A stretch of 64,000 nucleotides of DNA from Saccharicrinis sp963677345 (GCA_963677345.2 CAXXLC010000024.1:40953-104952); one strand, 5' to 3'. Shown: positions 8,905-17,879, counted from the first letter of the stretch. Numbers and translations are program-made. The notes: generated by a model from the sequence alone, not told the origin.

Positions 8905-8912
8905 CAAAGATA
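8905..8912 (-). promoter_or_regulatory. -7 box of the GNAT module
   Basis: The minus-strand sequence TATCTTTG matches TAnnTTTG exactly, about 20 bases before the ATG at 8884. No good -33 element is visible. Confidence 0.5.
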
Positions 8913-8988
8913 TAAATAATACTTAGATAGCTTTTATTTTAAGCGATAATGAATTTCTGCGTCAGGTGGGATTAGCCTTGTTGCCATT

Positions 8989-9021
8989 GTGTGTGCCCTG
9001 CATGAGCAGCAGTGCACACAC
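8989..9021. repeat. stem-loop directly before intron-like copy B
   Basis: GTGTGTGC (8989-8996) pairs with GCACACAC (9014-9021), with an inner CTGC/GCAG stem. Copy B begins right after it. Some group II introns (class C) insert next to hairpins or terminators, so this may be a target structure. Confidence 0.45.
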
Positions 9022-9022
9022 A

Positions 9023-9577
9023 CCCGAAGTTCTTGAAAAAGTTTAAAAAGAAAGCAGTGCAAATCCCGAATGGACGGAAGTAACGCTTCGAACCATTAGC
9101 AAGTGACATTTTTTGCTACTACAAAAACGTAGAGGTTACCTGTGACGGTAGCAGTGAAGATTATTTGTGAGTGATTAACGCAGCAAATACCAAGGCAAAT
9201 TAGCATTCGCTGATCTTCGGTTCCGGTACTGACGGACAGAATTGAAAATCACAAATGTCAAATAATACAAAACTTATTATGAGTAATGGGGGATGGGCTA
9301 TTGCCCAGAGTCCTATTTTAGGAACAACTATTATGGTTGAACGATTGGAAAAACGTGGGTACATCAGCTTATCCTCTGTGTATAACCAAATGACCAGTAA
9401 GCTATTTCATAAAACCAACAGTCTTTTCCCCATGATGTAGAGAACCGGCGTATATGTTCCTCTATTTTGAAAGTCCAGTGGACTTTTTAAATCGAAGGAA
9501 GGAGAGAAGATCTCGTATGTAAGGTGGTGAGAGTTCGTCTCCACTTGGCTTTTTGCATAGTGGAGACGTTACTCAAT
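9023..9577 (+). mobile_element. deleted group II intron-like element, copy B
   Basis: Nearly the same as copy A from CCGAAGTTCTTG through the maturase tail (frame at 9255-9440 ending NSLFPMM). After the shared GAACCGGCGTATA the copies diverge. Here the loop of the domain-V-like hairpin is enlarged, and the last stem is a different sequence (GTCTCCAC pairing with GTGGAGAC) of similar shape. Retention of the pairing with a changed sequence supports a selected RNA structure in the ancestor. No intact reverse transcriptase is present in the window, so any movement would depend on a protein encoded elsewhere. Confidence 0.6.
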
Positions 9578-9695
9578 TACCAGCTGAGGTTGTTATTTGG
9601 ATTAATTATTTTGCGCATTTCTAATTATGAAAGATGATGATTATAAAAAGCTGTTGTGCAATGAATCGTAATGTTATAGGGGACTGTAAAATCCC

Positions 9696-10125
9696 GGGCT
9701 GTAAGCCCAACTCAATTCAGCCCATGGCAACGCCTTGGGAATAATAATACGTCGTGTTAATCTGCGTCCTGAAAGGACAGCTCAATGTATTCAACCAAAC
9801 ATTTTTGAGTTGTCCTTTCAGGACGTGTATTTACCATGAAAATACTTTATTGTCAGCAGGCAGCTCTCTTTGTTAGGCATAGCGTCTCGCTATGCCTTAT
9901 AAATCAAGGCTTCCCGGCCTGAAAAGTATCTTTATTTACAAGCCCCCTCTAACTCCCCCAATTGGGGGAGAATTAAAAGCCCCTCTCATTCTCCCCAAAG
10001 GGGAGAAGCTGATTTACAGCTTGGGATTTTCTTTTACTAACGGAGTTAAAAAGATGCCAACTGAAGACTGTAGTAAACAAGTGAATACAGGGTAAATGAA
10101 AAGGTACGAGTTACAAACTCGTACC
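9696..10125. repeat. cluster of seven perfect or near-perfect hairpins
   Basis: Successive palindromes are GGGCT-gta-AGCCC (9696-9708), CCCA..GGC-aac-GCC..GGG (9721-9739), CGTCCTGAAAGGACAG with its complement (9765-9825), AGGCATAGCG-tct-CGCTATGCCT (9875-9897), CTCCCCCAATTGGGGGAG (9953-9970), TTCTCCCC-aaa-GGGGAGAA (9989-10007) and GGTACGAGTT-aca-AACTCGTACC (10103-10125). They differ in sequence, so this is not one tandem repeat. They resemble REP-type sequences linked to RAYT transposases. No gene is supported here. Confidence 0.6.
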
Positions 10126-10857
10126 AGCATCTATTATTAGATTATTTATTGCTTCGCAATGGGTTGATCCACTAATTTCGCTAATTTCACGAATTAGTAT
10201 TGCTTCTCAATGATTTTACAGTCATCTAATTTTCGCTGATTATCACGAATTCTTTATAAATGCGAATTGCAACGAATTACAACTAATTATCACGAATTAT
10301 TATTTGCTGCGCAAATTGTTGCAACCTGAAATATTGTGGCCTAATGCCTAGGAGCTAAGAACTATGAACCAGGTACTACTATATAGACACTGACAGGTTT
10401 AATTTACAGCTTGCTTACGAAACGCTGTCAGGTCTTTCATCAATTCATCAAATTAACAACTCGACAGCTAATTCATCCCTAATCTTTAATCAGCTAAGAA
10501 CTAAGTACCAGGAACTAGGAACTAACATCTACAAGCGACTCTGCTGTTACCATTTTCACATTAACATAATGGCTGGTAAAATTGTAAGTTATTGTTGTTA
10601 GCAGCGCAAATACCTCTGACTCAGCTTCGGGTCTGCTCTGACCCTTCTCCTAGCCATCTCCGGTTTAAATCTGGACCACGTTCGCAATTCCACGCATATT
10701 CAATGCAGGTTTTACGCAGGTTCTTCGCACTTCTATGGCAATAAACCTGCGATAAACCTGTGTTGCCCCTGTGTAAAAAGGCGAACGTGGTCTATAGATG
10801 GTCCATAGTCAATCCGAAGCAGGTGCATTGATAGTGTATACAGTATGCATAGCTTAT
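10126..10857. other. non-coding accessory stretch with degenerate short motifs
   Basis: No gene is supported. It contains recurring CACGAATT-type words (10190-10300), small palindromes such as ATTGC-ttc-GCAAT, an inverted CTGACAG/CTGTCAG pair near 10391-10432, and low-complexity GAACTAGGAACTA-like words near 10350 and 10500. This texture is common in non-coding repeats of Bacteroidota accessory DNA. Confidence 0.45.
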
Positions 10858-11031
10858 GCGAAGCCGATGCGAAGAAATGCGAAGAAGGTGCGAAGGAATG
10901 CGAATCATATGCGAAGAACTTGCACAAAAAGTACGAAAAACATCAAAATCGGAATCGAAAATGGCCCATTTTGCCCAAAAATGGAATCGAAAACAGGCAT
11001 TTTTGACCAAAAATGGAATTTTGAGCCATTT
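10858..11031. repeat. helically phased GCGAA words followed by phased A/T tracts
   Basis: GCGAA occurs at 10858, 10869, 10879, 10890, 10900 and 10911, at intervals of 11, 10, 11, 10 and 11 bases. From 10926 to 11031 it continues as A4-5 or T4-5 tracts with centres averaging about 10.3 bases apart. Phased tracts of this kind predict intrinsic DNA curvature. ORFs on either strand here share no family features and reflect the short period, so I treat the stretch as non-coding. Confidence 0.6.
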
Positions 11032-11167
11032 AGGGGGTCAAAACAAAACAGGATAGAAATTGATATTTTTTACACAACGCTGTCTATTAGGTTTTTACAA
11101 CCCCAAAAAGTAACAGGAAAATAACTGTTATTTTTTAGTCCACTACTTTGATCTAATTTAGCATTAA

Positions 11168-11245
11168 ACAATTAGTCGAAAGTCAAAAGTCAAAAGTCAA
11201 AAGTTTATAAAGTTCGTAAAGTTAAAAGTTTGTAAAGTGATTTTT
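11168..11245. repeat. short AAAGT-type direct repeats
   Basis: GTCAAAA is repeated three to four times with an 8-base period from about 11178, then degenerates into AAAGTTYRTAAAGTT words. No gene is visible between 11032 and 11334. Confidence 0.5.
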
Positions 11246-11334
11246 TTCTTACAGAGATAAAATTTACCAAACTGAGAGCTAAGAAGCTGAGAGCTGCAGA
11301 CTAAAAATACATCATAATATTTCAAACATATAAA

Positions 11335-12111
11335 TTATTCGTCAATAAGGTTGTTAGAAATGGAATAAGCAATTAATTCTGCTGTATTACAAAGATGTGA
11401 TTTTGAAAGCATTTTACGACGGTGCGTATCAACAGTATGTTTACTTATATTAAGAATATCGCCAATTTCAGAGCTGCTTTTCCCTAAAGTCAATAGGGAA
11501 AGAATTTCTTTTTCTCTTTTTGTAAATAGTGATGAAAATTGTTTTAGCTCAGTATCAGGGAAAGAGAAATCTGTGGTGTCACCTATGTTTGTATAATTAA
11601 ATTCAATTTTTAAACTTTCTTTTATGTGTGTTATATCTGTATTTAAAGAAAGCGTTTGAAATGATTTATTGCTTTCGTTTTTTTTATATAAACAGTTTTG
11701 ATTCAGAAGTCTGATATAATGCCCTTCTTTATGTTTTATCCTGAAATCCATTGATGTGATACTTTTAAAAGGTTCCAGTTTATCTATTTTTTGAATAACA
11801 AATTCGCACATTTTTTTTGTTGCTAATAAAACAACAGGATAGTCTTCGGGGTGTATCAGGCTGTAAAGTTTTTTTAATGTTAATTCTTCGGGTTTAAACC
11901 CCAGGATATTTTTGATGTTTTCGGAAACAAAATAAAGTTGAAATTGCGGAAACTGAATGATGTGATAATACTGGTTGTTTAAACAGATTAAATTGTGCAG
12001 TTCCCGGATGTCAGGAACTTTGTTTTTTAATATAGGATTATGGTTGTTTACACCCGAAAGTTCCCTTACCAGGTGTACCAAATCATTAAACGAAAAATCA
12101 TATTCATGCAT
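11335..12111 (-). CDS. PAS-LuxR transcriptional regulator, paralogue B
   Basis: A 258-residue regulator with an N-terminal helical part (1-60), a PAS-like domain (LYFVSENIKNILGFKPEEL, LIHPEDYPVVLLATKK) and a C-terminal GerE helix-turn-helix (FTKREKEILSLLTLGKSSSE, ISKHTVDTHRRKMLSKSHL). The last 60 residues closely match paralogue A, and the PAS part shows the same IHPEDYPV versus IQPKDQNAV plan. It is encoded downstream of TonB-like paralogue C, as A is of paralogue B. The accessory insert separates it from the rest of the array. DNA targets are unknown. Confidence 0.8.
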   Translation of the reverse strand: MHEYDFSFNDLVHLVRELSGVNNHNPILKNKVPDIRELHNLICLNNQYYHIIQFPQFQLYFVSENIKNILGFKPEELTLKKLYSLIHPEDYPVVLLATKKMCEFVIQKIDKLEPFKSITSMDFRIKHKEGHYIRLLNQNCLYKKNESNKSFQTLSLNTDITHIKESLKIEFNYTNIGDTTDFSFPDTELKQFSSLFTKREKEILSLLTLGKSSSEIGDILNISKHTVDTHRRKMLSKSHLCNTAELIAYSISNNLIDE

Positions 12112-12190
12112 AGTATTCCTTAAAAGCTAAAGTTAATTAAAGAATAGGTCAATAGTCAATTGTTTTATGACTTTTTTGCAAGTTTACATC

Positions 12191-12219
12191 AAATAAAAAT
12201 CCGGTATTGTCACCGGATT
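12191..12219 (-). terminator. intrinsic terminator after TonB-like C
   Basis: On the minus strand AATCCGGT pairs with ACCGGATT across a six-base loop and is followed by TTTTTATTT. It lies between TonB-like C and PAS-LuxR B. Confidence 0.7.
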
Positions 12220-12257
12220 CTCTATGGTATTTTATCTGATTGCAATCGTATGTAAAT

Positions 12258-12998
12258 CTATATAAACACATTAACTACCTCAAATGCTCCATATTGAGTG
12301 CTGCCAACAGCTTCGTAAAATTCTAATAATTTAATATCTTTCATTAAATCATCATCCAACTTTTCATAAGTTCTGGCTTGCCAAAATAGTATTTGGGCTT
12401 CACCCGGACGCATTCTTTCTGCCTCATTAAATTTGTTCAATGCAGAATGATATTTTCTGTCTGATCTTTTTATTCTTGTTTCCTGGCTTAGGAAAAGATC
12501 GCTTTCACATTGTTCTCCTTTCATAAATTTTTTGATTCCTCTTTGAGAATAATAGATAGCCTGTTCGTTTAATGAAGGATTATCTTCCCTTGTGAAAGCA
12601 ATGACTACTCTTTTTTCCATTTCTACAGGAATTCCATCTTTTTGACCTGGCATCCAGGTTCCTGATGTAGATTTTAAACTTGCAATAACTTCATAATCAT
12701 TCAAATCAGATACTGAATTTTGAACAATGAAATTATCAAGACTTCCATCAGTCTTTACTGTAAAGTCGATCACTACTGTTCCTTCTTGAAATTGATATTC
12801 AGAATCATCAGCTTTAATGGATAAGTCGGCTTGAAGAAATTTGTTAATGGGATTTACAATACCGTGTGTATTCTCTACACCGTAAATATGGCCAACATAC
12901 TTAGGTGCTTTTACGGTTACCTCATCAAAATTGTATACCTGAGCTACACTCAGTAATGAGATAACAATCATAACGAAAAACATTAGAACCCTTTTCAT
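12258..12998 (-). CDS. secreted TonB-C-terminal-like protein with TPR-like tail, paralogue C
   Basis: This 246-residue protein has a signal peptide (MKRVLMFFVMIVISLLSVAQ), then FDEVTVKAPKYVG, equivalent to the KETxVxxPxF segment of paralogues A and B. The TonB_C-like core is GTVVIDFTVKTDGSLDNF with LKSTSGTWMPGQKDGIPV, and a TPR-like tail contains ILFWQARTYEKLDDD. It is the most upstream member on the minus strand and is followed by a terminator and PAS-LuxR B. The repeated pairing with a regulator suggests a functional link, not demonstrated by sequence. Confidence 0.75.
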   Translation of the reverse strand: MKRVLMFFVMIVISLLSVAQVYNFDEVTVKAPKYVGHIYGVENTHGIVNPINKFLQADLSIKADDSEYQFQEGTVVIDFTVKTDGSLDNFIVQNSVSDLNDYEVIASLKSTSGTWMPGQKDGIPVEMEKRVVIAFTREDNPSLNEQAIYYSQRGIKKFMKGEQCESDLFLSQETRIKRSDRKYHSALNKFNEAERMRPGEAQILFWQARTYEKLDDDLMKDIKLLEFYEAVGSTQYGAFEVVNVFI

Positions 12999-13256
12999 AA
13001 TTACGTGCGTTTTATTAACTTAAGATTAGGGTCGTCAATGCAACGACTCTCAGATTATAAAAGAAATCTTTTTTGCCCATTTAGATTTCTAGTTTTAAGA
13101 ACATGATAATTTAAACAACAAGGCTAAGTTATTAAAGAGCTATGCTTTTGTCTATACTCATGATTGAGTAATGTGAATTGTTTGGTAATAAAGAATTCTT
13201 GTTTTTTTATAGTAAAAAGAGCTGTTTTAGTATTTATGATAGTAAAGTATTTAGTA

Positions 13257-13264
13257 TATCTTTG
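13257..13264 (+). promoter_or_regulatory. -7 box of the PcrA-type helicase gene
   Basis: TATCTTTG matches TAnnTTTG and predicts a transcript start near 13271. Upstream in-frame ATGs would not be transcribed, so the GTG at 13284 is the likely start with a short leader. Confidence 0.6.
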
Positions 13265-13283
13265 TATACTAAAAATAGTATTT

Positions 13284-15572
13284 GTGCAACATTATCTTGA
13301 TCAATTAAATAATTCTCAAAGGGACGCTGTGGTTCATACAACAGGTCCGTCATTAGTTATAGCCGGTGCCGGTTCAGGGAAAACAAGAGTATTAACATTT
13401 CGTATTGCTCACCTTTTAACACAAGGGGTTCCTCCGCATAGAATATTAGCACTTACATTTACAAATAAAGCAGCCCGTGAAATGAAGGAGCGTATTGCTT
13501 CTATTGTAGGTTATGAGATTGCAAAAAATCTTTGGATGGGAACATTCCACTCTATTTTTGCCAGAATTTTACGTAATGAAGCAGAACGAATAGGTTATCC
13601 ATCTTCATTTACAATCTATGACACTGCTGATTCCAAGAGTTTAATTAAAACAATTATTAAAGAAATGAAATTAAACGACAAGGAATATAAAACGGGTGCG
13701 GTGTTAGGACGAATTTCTTCAGCCAAAAATGATTTAGTTACCCCGGCTTCCTATGCTAAAGACCAACATAGAATGATGGAAGATCAGGCTTCTAAAAAAG
13801 GAATGGTATATGAAATTTACGCCAGGTATATGCGTTATTGTTATAAGTCGGGTGTTATGGATTTTGATGATTTATTATTAAATACAAATATCTTATTCAG
13901 AGATCACCCCGAAGTATTACAAAAATATCAGAATATCTTTCAGTATATTTTAGTTGATGAGTATCAGGATACGAATTATTCACAGTATATTATTATAAAA
14001 AAATTAGCCGAGAGGCATAGTAATATTTGTGTTGTGGGTGATGATGCACAAAGTATTTATAGCTTTCGTGGTGCAAAAATTGAAAACATACTCAATTTTA
14101 GAAACGATTATCCCGGATACCGGTTGTTTAAGCTGGAACAAAACTATCGATCTACTCAAAATATTGTAAATGCTGCGAATAGTATTATTGCAAAGAATTC
14201 AAAACAGATTAAGAAAGAAGTATTTTCAGAGAAACCTACAGGTAATAAAATCAAGATTCACAATGCCATTTCTGATATTGAAGAAGGTTATATTGTAATC
14301 AATGACATTAAAGAAAAACATTTAAAGCAAAATTACGAATATCAGGATTTTGCTATTCTGTATCGAACAAATGCTCAATCGCGTATTTTTGAGGAGGCTT
14401 TAAGGAAAGCTTCAATGCCCTACAAAATATATGGAGGTTTGAGTTTTTACCAGCGAAAAGAAATTAAAGATTTACTGGCATATTGCCGCTTAACTGTAAA
14501 TCCGTCGGATCAGGAAGCCCTTAAAAGAATTATTAATTATCCTGCCCGGGGAATTGGTAAAACTACATTAGATAAGATAGAAGCCGCATCCCTAGCTTCG
14601 GGAAAAACCATGTGGGAGATTGTGACCTCAATAGAGAATACCGGTAAACTTTTTAATGCCGGAACACAAAAAAAAATAAATTCATTTGTTGGCCTTATAG
14701 CAGGATTCAGAGCCAGTGTTAATCAATTGACAGCCTTTGAGCTTGTTAATGAAATTGTAACACAAAGTGGAATGATGAAAGAGCTTTATCAGGACAGGAC
14801 TCCGGAGAATGTTTCAAGGCAAGAGAATGTTCAGGAATTATTAAATGGTATTCAGGATTTTACGCTTAACAGAACTGAAGAAGGAGGAGAAACAGGATTG
14901 GTTAACTTCCTGGAAGAAGTTTCCTTACTTACGGATCAGGATAATGAGTCCGAAGATGATATCAATAAAGTAACTTTAATGACCATTCATTCCAGCAAGG
15001 GATTGGAATTTAAAAATGTTTACGTTGTTGGGGTTGAAGAAGGTTTATTTCCTTCTACTATGACTATTGAGAGTGAGCAAGGAGTAGAAGAAGAAAGGCG
15101 ACTTTTTTATGTGGCTGTTACAAGGGCTGAAGAAAATGCAACCATTTCTTTTGCGCGAACCAGGTATAAATACGGAGAATCATCATTTTGCAAACCAAGT
15201 AGGTTTATTAGCGAAATAGATAGTGAGTTTACAGAGTTTTCCGGGGATCAAATCAAAGTTCCTTCTCAGCAAGGAAGGTTTTCTGCACCATCTACCATCA
15301 AAAGATCCTTTGCTTCCTCTGGATCAATATCTAAGCCCGGTTATAACTTTAAAAAAGTCAATCATGAAACAACCGGAAAATCAGTTTCATCAGGAGGATG
15401 TTTCGCAGGAGGTTTAAAACCCGGAGTTATTGTTGAACATATCAGATTTGGAAAAGGTAAAATAATAAATATAGAGGGGCAATTACCTAATGCAAAAGCT
15501 ACCGTAGATTTTGATAATGCAGGAGTTAAACAATTATTGTTAAAATTTGCCAAACTTAAAATTTTGGGTTAG
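13284..15572 (+). CDS. pcrA: UvrD/PcrA-type superfamily 1 DNA helicase
   Basis: An ATP-dependent 3'-5' helicase for repair and for removing proteins from DNA. From the GTG at 13284 it is 762 residues, starting VQHYLDQLNNSQRDAV as homologues do. SF1A motifs are in order: Walker A AGAGSGKTR, motif II VDEYQDTNY, GDDAQSIYSFRGA (the third position of GDDDQ is alanine), LEQNYRST, TIHSSKGLEF and EEERRLFYVAVTRA. A C-terminal Tudor-like segment is seen in RFGKGKIINIEGQ. The longer frame from 13164 includes promoter sequence and is rejected. It is a single gene. Confidence 0.93.
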   Translation: MQHYLDQLNNSQRDAVVHTTGPSLVIAGAGSGKTRVLTFRIAHLLTQGVPPHRILALTFTNKAAREMKERIASIVGYEIAKNLWMGTFHSIFARILRNEAERIGYPSSFTIYDTADSKSLIKTIIKEMKLNDKEYKTGAVLGRISSAKNDLVTPASYAKDQHRMMEDQASKKGMVYEIYARYMRYCYKSGVMDFDDLLLNTNILFRDHPEVLQKYQNIFQYILVDEYQDTNYSQYIIIKKLAERHSNICVVGDDAQSIYSFRGAKIENILNFRNDYPGYRLFKLEQNYRSTQNIVNAANSIIAKNSKQIKKEVFSEKPTGNKIKIHNAISDIEEGYIVINDIKEKHLKQNYEYQDFAILYRTNAQSRIFEEALRKASMPYKIYGGLSFYQRKEIKDLLAYCRLTVNPSDQEALKRIINYPARGIGKTTLDKIEAASLASGKTMWEIVTSIENTGKLFNAGTQKKINSFVGLIAGFRASVNQLTAFELVNEIVTQSGMMKELYQDRTPENVSRQENVQELLNGIQDFTLNRTEEGGETGLVNFLEEVSLLTDQDNESEDDINKVTLMTIHSSKGLEFKNVYVVGVEEGLFPSTMTIESEQGVEEERRLFYVAVTRAEENATISFARTRYKYGESSFCKPSRFISEIDSEFTEFSGDQIKVPSQQGRFSAPSTIKRSFASSGSISKPGYNFKKVNHETTGKSVSSGGCFAGGLKPGVIVEHIRFGKGKIINIEGQLPNAKATVDFDNAGVKQLLLKFAKLKILG

Positions 15573-15899
15573 ATTTGTGCCGATAGCACTGCAAGAACTT
15601 TCATATGGTTACTGCGCTTTTTTGACAAACGTTATCCCCGATTCTAAAAAAAATATATTTATTGTAGAGAATAATTGAGCTGTATTTAGGGTGATAATAG
15701 AGTTCAATAGTTCGTTAAGTTTTTGTAATGTTTTGATTGTTAGATATATGGGTATTTTATTGTTAGATATATAAAATACTGACAATAAGCACCTTGTAAA
15801 GCAGTCTTGCTCCTCCGCTATAGTTTCGGCGACACGCGGAACGTCTTTTGTCTTAAATCTAACGATCTGTTAATAGTTAAAAGTAGTATTTTATTTAAT
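15573..15899 (+). other. intergenic stretch before DUF4290-murA
   Basis: No gene seen. A direct repeat TTGTTAGATATAT occurs twice around 15737-15773. A promoter for the next operon should lie here, but no exact TAnnTTTG box is visible. Confidence 0.4.
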
Positions 15900-16511
15900 A
15901 TGGATTATAACTCAAATAGGAAGAAATTACTTCTGCCTGAATATGGACGTCATATTCAAAAGATGGTAGATTATTGTGTTACTATTGAAGATAAAGAAGA
16001 GAGAACAAGATGTGCCCATTCTATTATTGGGAATATGGGTAATATGTTTCCTCATTTGCGCGATGTAAATGATTTTAAACATAAGCTATGGGATCACCTG
16101 GCTATCATGTCTGATTTTAAATTAGATATTGAAACGCCTTTTGAATTACCAGAGAAAGAAACACTATATCAGCGTCCTAAAAAGTTAGCATACAATAACG
16201 AAAGAATTAAATATCGCCATTATGGACGTACTATTGAAAAAATGATTGATAAAGCTGCAGAGATGGAAGAGGGTGAGTTGAAACAACACCTTATTTTGTT
16301 GATTGCAAATAATATGAAGAAATCATTATTGCAATGGAATAAAGATTTTCCGGGTGACGAAAGAGTCTTTTCAGATATGGTTCAATTATCTCGTAACAAA
16401 CTGGAAATACCAGAGGATATGAAAATTCCGGAACAGCGAGAAAATCAAAATTACAATCAAAATCGTAATAGAAAAAAGCGTCAGTTTAAAAGGTATGACG
16501 ATAGAAAATAA
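15900..16511 (+). CDS. DUF4290 protein
   Basis: The 203-residue soluble protein begins MDYNSNRKKLLLPEYGRHIQ and has two similar halves, each with a YGRxIxKMxD segment (EYGRHIQKMVDYC and HYGRTIEKMIDKA). It ends in a basic, Asn-rich tail (NYNQNRNRKKRQFKRYDDRK). This is the DUF4290 family, found in Bacteroidota directly upstream of murA as here (29 bases). Function is unknown. The basic tail could bind nucleic acid (inference). The upstream ATG at 15807 adds sequence without family similarity, so 15900 is chosen. Confidence 0.85.
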   Translation: MDYNSNRKKLLLPEYGRHIQKMVDYCVTIEDKEERTRCAHSIIGNMGNMFPHLRDVNDFKHKLWDHLAIMSDFKLDIETPFELPEKETLYQRPKKLAYNNERIKYRHYGRTIEKMIDKAAEMEEGELKQHLILLIANNMKKSLLQWNKDFPGDERVFSDMVQLSRNKLEIPEDMKIPEQRENQNYNQNRNRKKRQFKRYDDRK

Positions 16512-16540
16512 AACCAAATTGAAATAATCCGGAAACAAAG

Positions 16541-17854
16541 ATGTATTGTTTTGAAATTGAAGGGGGGCATAAGCTTTCTGGCGAAATAACTCCACAAGGA
16601 GCAAAGAATGAAGCACTACAAGTAATTTGTGCAACATTATTATCAAAAGAAGAAATCATTATTTCTAATATTCCTGATATTGTTGATGTAAATAACCTGA
16701 TAAATCTATTAAGTGATATTGGTGTTATTGTTAAAAGAATATCAAAAGATCAATGTTCATTTAAAGCAGAAAATATTGATCTTGACTATCTGCAAACCAA
16801 AGAATTCAGAAAAAAGGCTTCTTCATTAAGGGGATCTATTATGATTATGGGGCCTCTTTTAGCAAGATATGGTAAAGCATATTTCCCAAAACCCGGAGGT
16901 GATAAGATAGGAAGAAGAAGATTAGATACTCATTTTATTGGGTTCGAAAAATTAGGTGCCAAATTCCATTTTAATTCAAATGAAATTTTCTACAGTGTAG
17001 AAGCTGATGAATTGCGAGGCTGTTATATGCTATTGGATGAGGCCTCTGTAACAGGTACCGCTAATATTGTTATGGCGGCTGTATGTGCACACGGTAAAAC
17101 TAGTATTTATAATGCTGCATGCGAACCTTATTTACAGCAGTTGTGTAAGATGTTGGTAAGTATGGGTGCGAAAATTGATGGAATAGGATCTAATTTATTG
17201 CATATCGAAGGGGTGGACTGTCTGGGAGGATGTAAACACCGGATATTACCGGATATGATTGAAATAGGTAGTTTTATTGGTATGGCTGCAATGACAGGTT
17301 CTGAAATAACAATAAAGGATACTGCTTATGATGAATTAGGGATTATTCCTGATTCCTTTAAAAGAATGGGAATTAAGCTTGAGCGTAGGGGAGATGATAT
17401 ATATATACCTGAACAGGATAGTTATGAAATAGAAACTTTTATTGATGGCTCTATTATGACAATAGCGGATGCGCCCTGGCCTGGGTTAACGCCTGACTTA
17501 CTGAGTGTGTTTCTCGTTATAGCTACACAGGCAAAAGGGAGTGTTTTGATTCATCAAAAAATGTTCGAAAGCAGGTTGTTCTTTGTTGATAAGTTAATAG
17601 ATATGGGCGCAAGGATCATATTGTGCGACCCGCATAGAGCTACAGTTATTGGATTAAACAAAGAAACCATGTTAAGGGGAACCACGCTTACATCTCCTGA
17701 TATTCGTGCTGGTGTGGCACTTTTAATCGCTGCATTATCAGCTAAAGGTAAGAGTGTTATACAGAATATTAATCAAATTGACAGGGGTTATGAAAACATT
17801 GATATACGCCTGCAAAACTTAGGAGCCAGAATTAAAAGAATAAATTCAAAATAA
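16541..17854 (+). CDS. murA: UDP-N-acetylglucosamine 1-carboxyvinyltransferase MurA with Asp in the fosfomycin position
   Basis: MurA transfers enolpyruvate from PEP to UDP-GlcNAc, the first committed step of peptidoglycan synthesis. The 437-residue protein shows GAKNEALQVICATLL near the N-terminus (Lys22/Asn23 region), SSLRGSIMIMGPLLAR, SVTGTANIVMAA and the C-terminal DIRAGVALLIAALSAKG. The loop that usually reads PGGC has PGGDKIG, so the fosfomycin-alkylated cysteine is Asp121. Such Asp variants in other bacteria are active and fosfomycin-insensitive. It is co-transcribed with DUF4290 and followed by a terminator. Confidence 0.95.
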   Translation: MYCFEIEGGHKLSGEITPQGAKNEALQVICATLLSKEEIIISNIPDIVDVNNLINLLSDIGVIVKRISKDQCSFKAENIDLDYLQTKEFRKKASSLRGSIMIMGPLLARYGKAYFPKPGGDKIGRRRLDTHFIGFEKLGAKFHFNSNEIFYSVEADELRGCYMLLDEASVTGTANIVMAAVCAHGKTSIYNAACEPYLQQLCKMLVSMGAKIDGIGSNLLHIEGVDCLGGCKHRILPDMIEIGSFIGMAAMTGSEITIKDTAYDELGIIPDSFKRMGIKLERRGDDIYIPEQDSYEIETFIDGSIMTIADAPWPGLTPDLLSVFLVIATQAKGSVLIHQKMFESRLFFVDKLIDMGARIILCDPHRATVIGLNKETMLRGTTLTSPDIRAGVALLIAALSAKGKSVIQNINQIDRGYENIDIRLQNLGARIKRINSK

Positions 17855-17879
17855 TAGAATTAAGAAATATTAACAGAGA

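Noticed and set aside
9255..9440. 61-residue ORF MSNNTKLIMSNGGWAIAQ... as an independent gene
   Set aside because: It is the retained maturase tail of the deleted intron-like element, present again in copy A.
9892..10095. 67-residue ORF over the hairpin cluster
   Set aside because: Its codons are made of palindromic repeats (PPLTPPIGGEL), and no homologous feature or promoter is visible.
10733..11124. Overlapping ORFs on both strands of 64-108 residues
   Set aside because: They arise from the short-period phased sequence, have no family features, and exist in several frames at once.
13164..13283. N-terminal extension of the PcrA-type helicase
   Set aside because: The extension contains the promoter box, is hydrophobic and non-conserved, and homologues begin at the QHYLDQLN segment.
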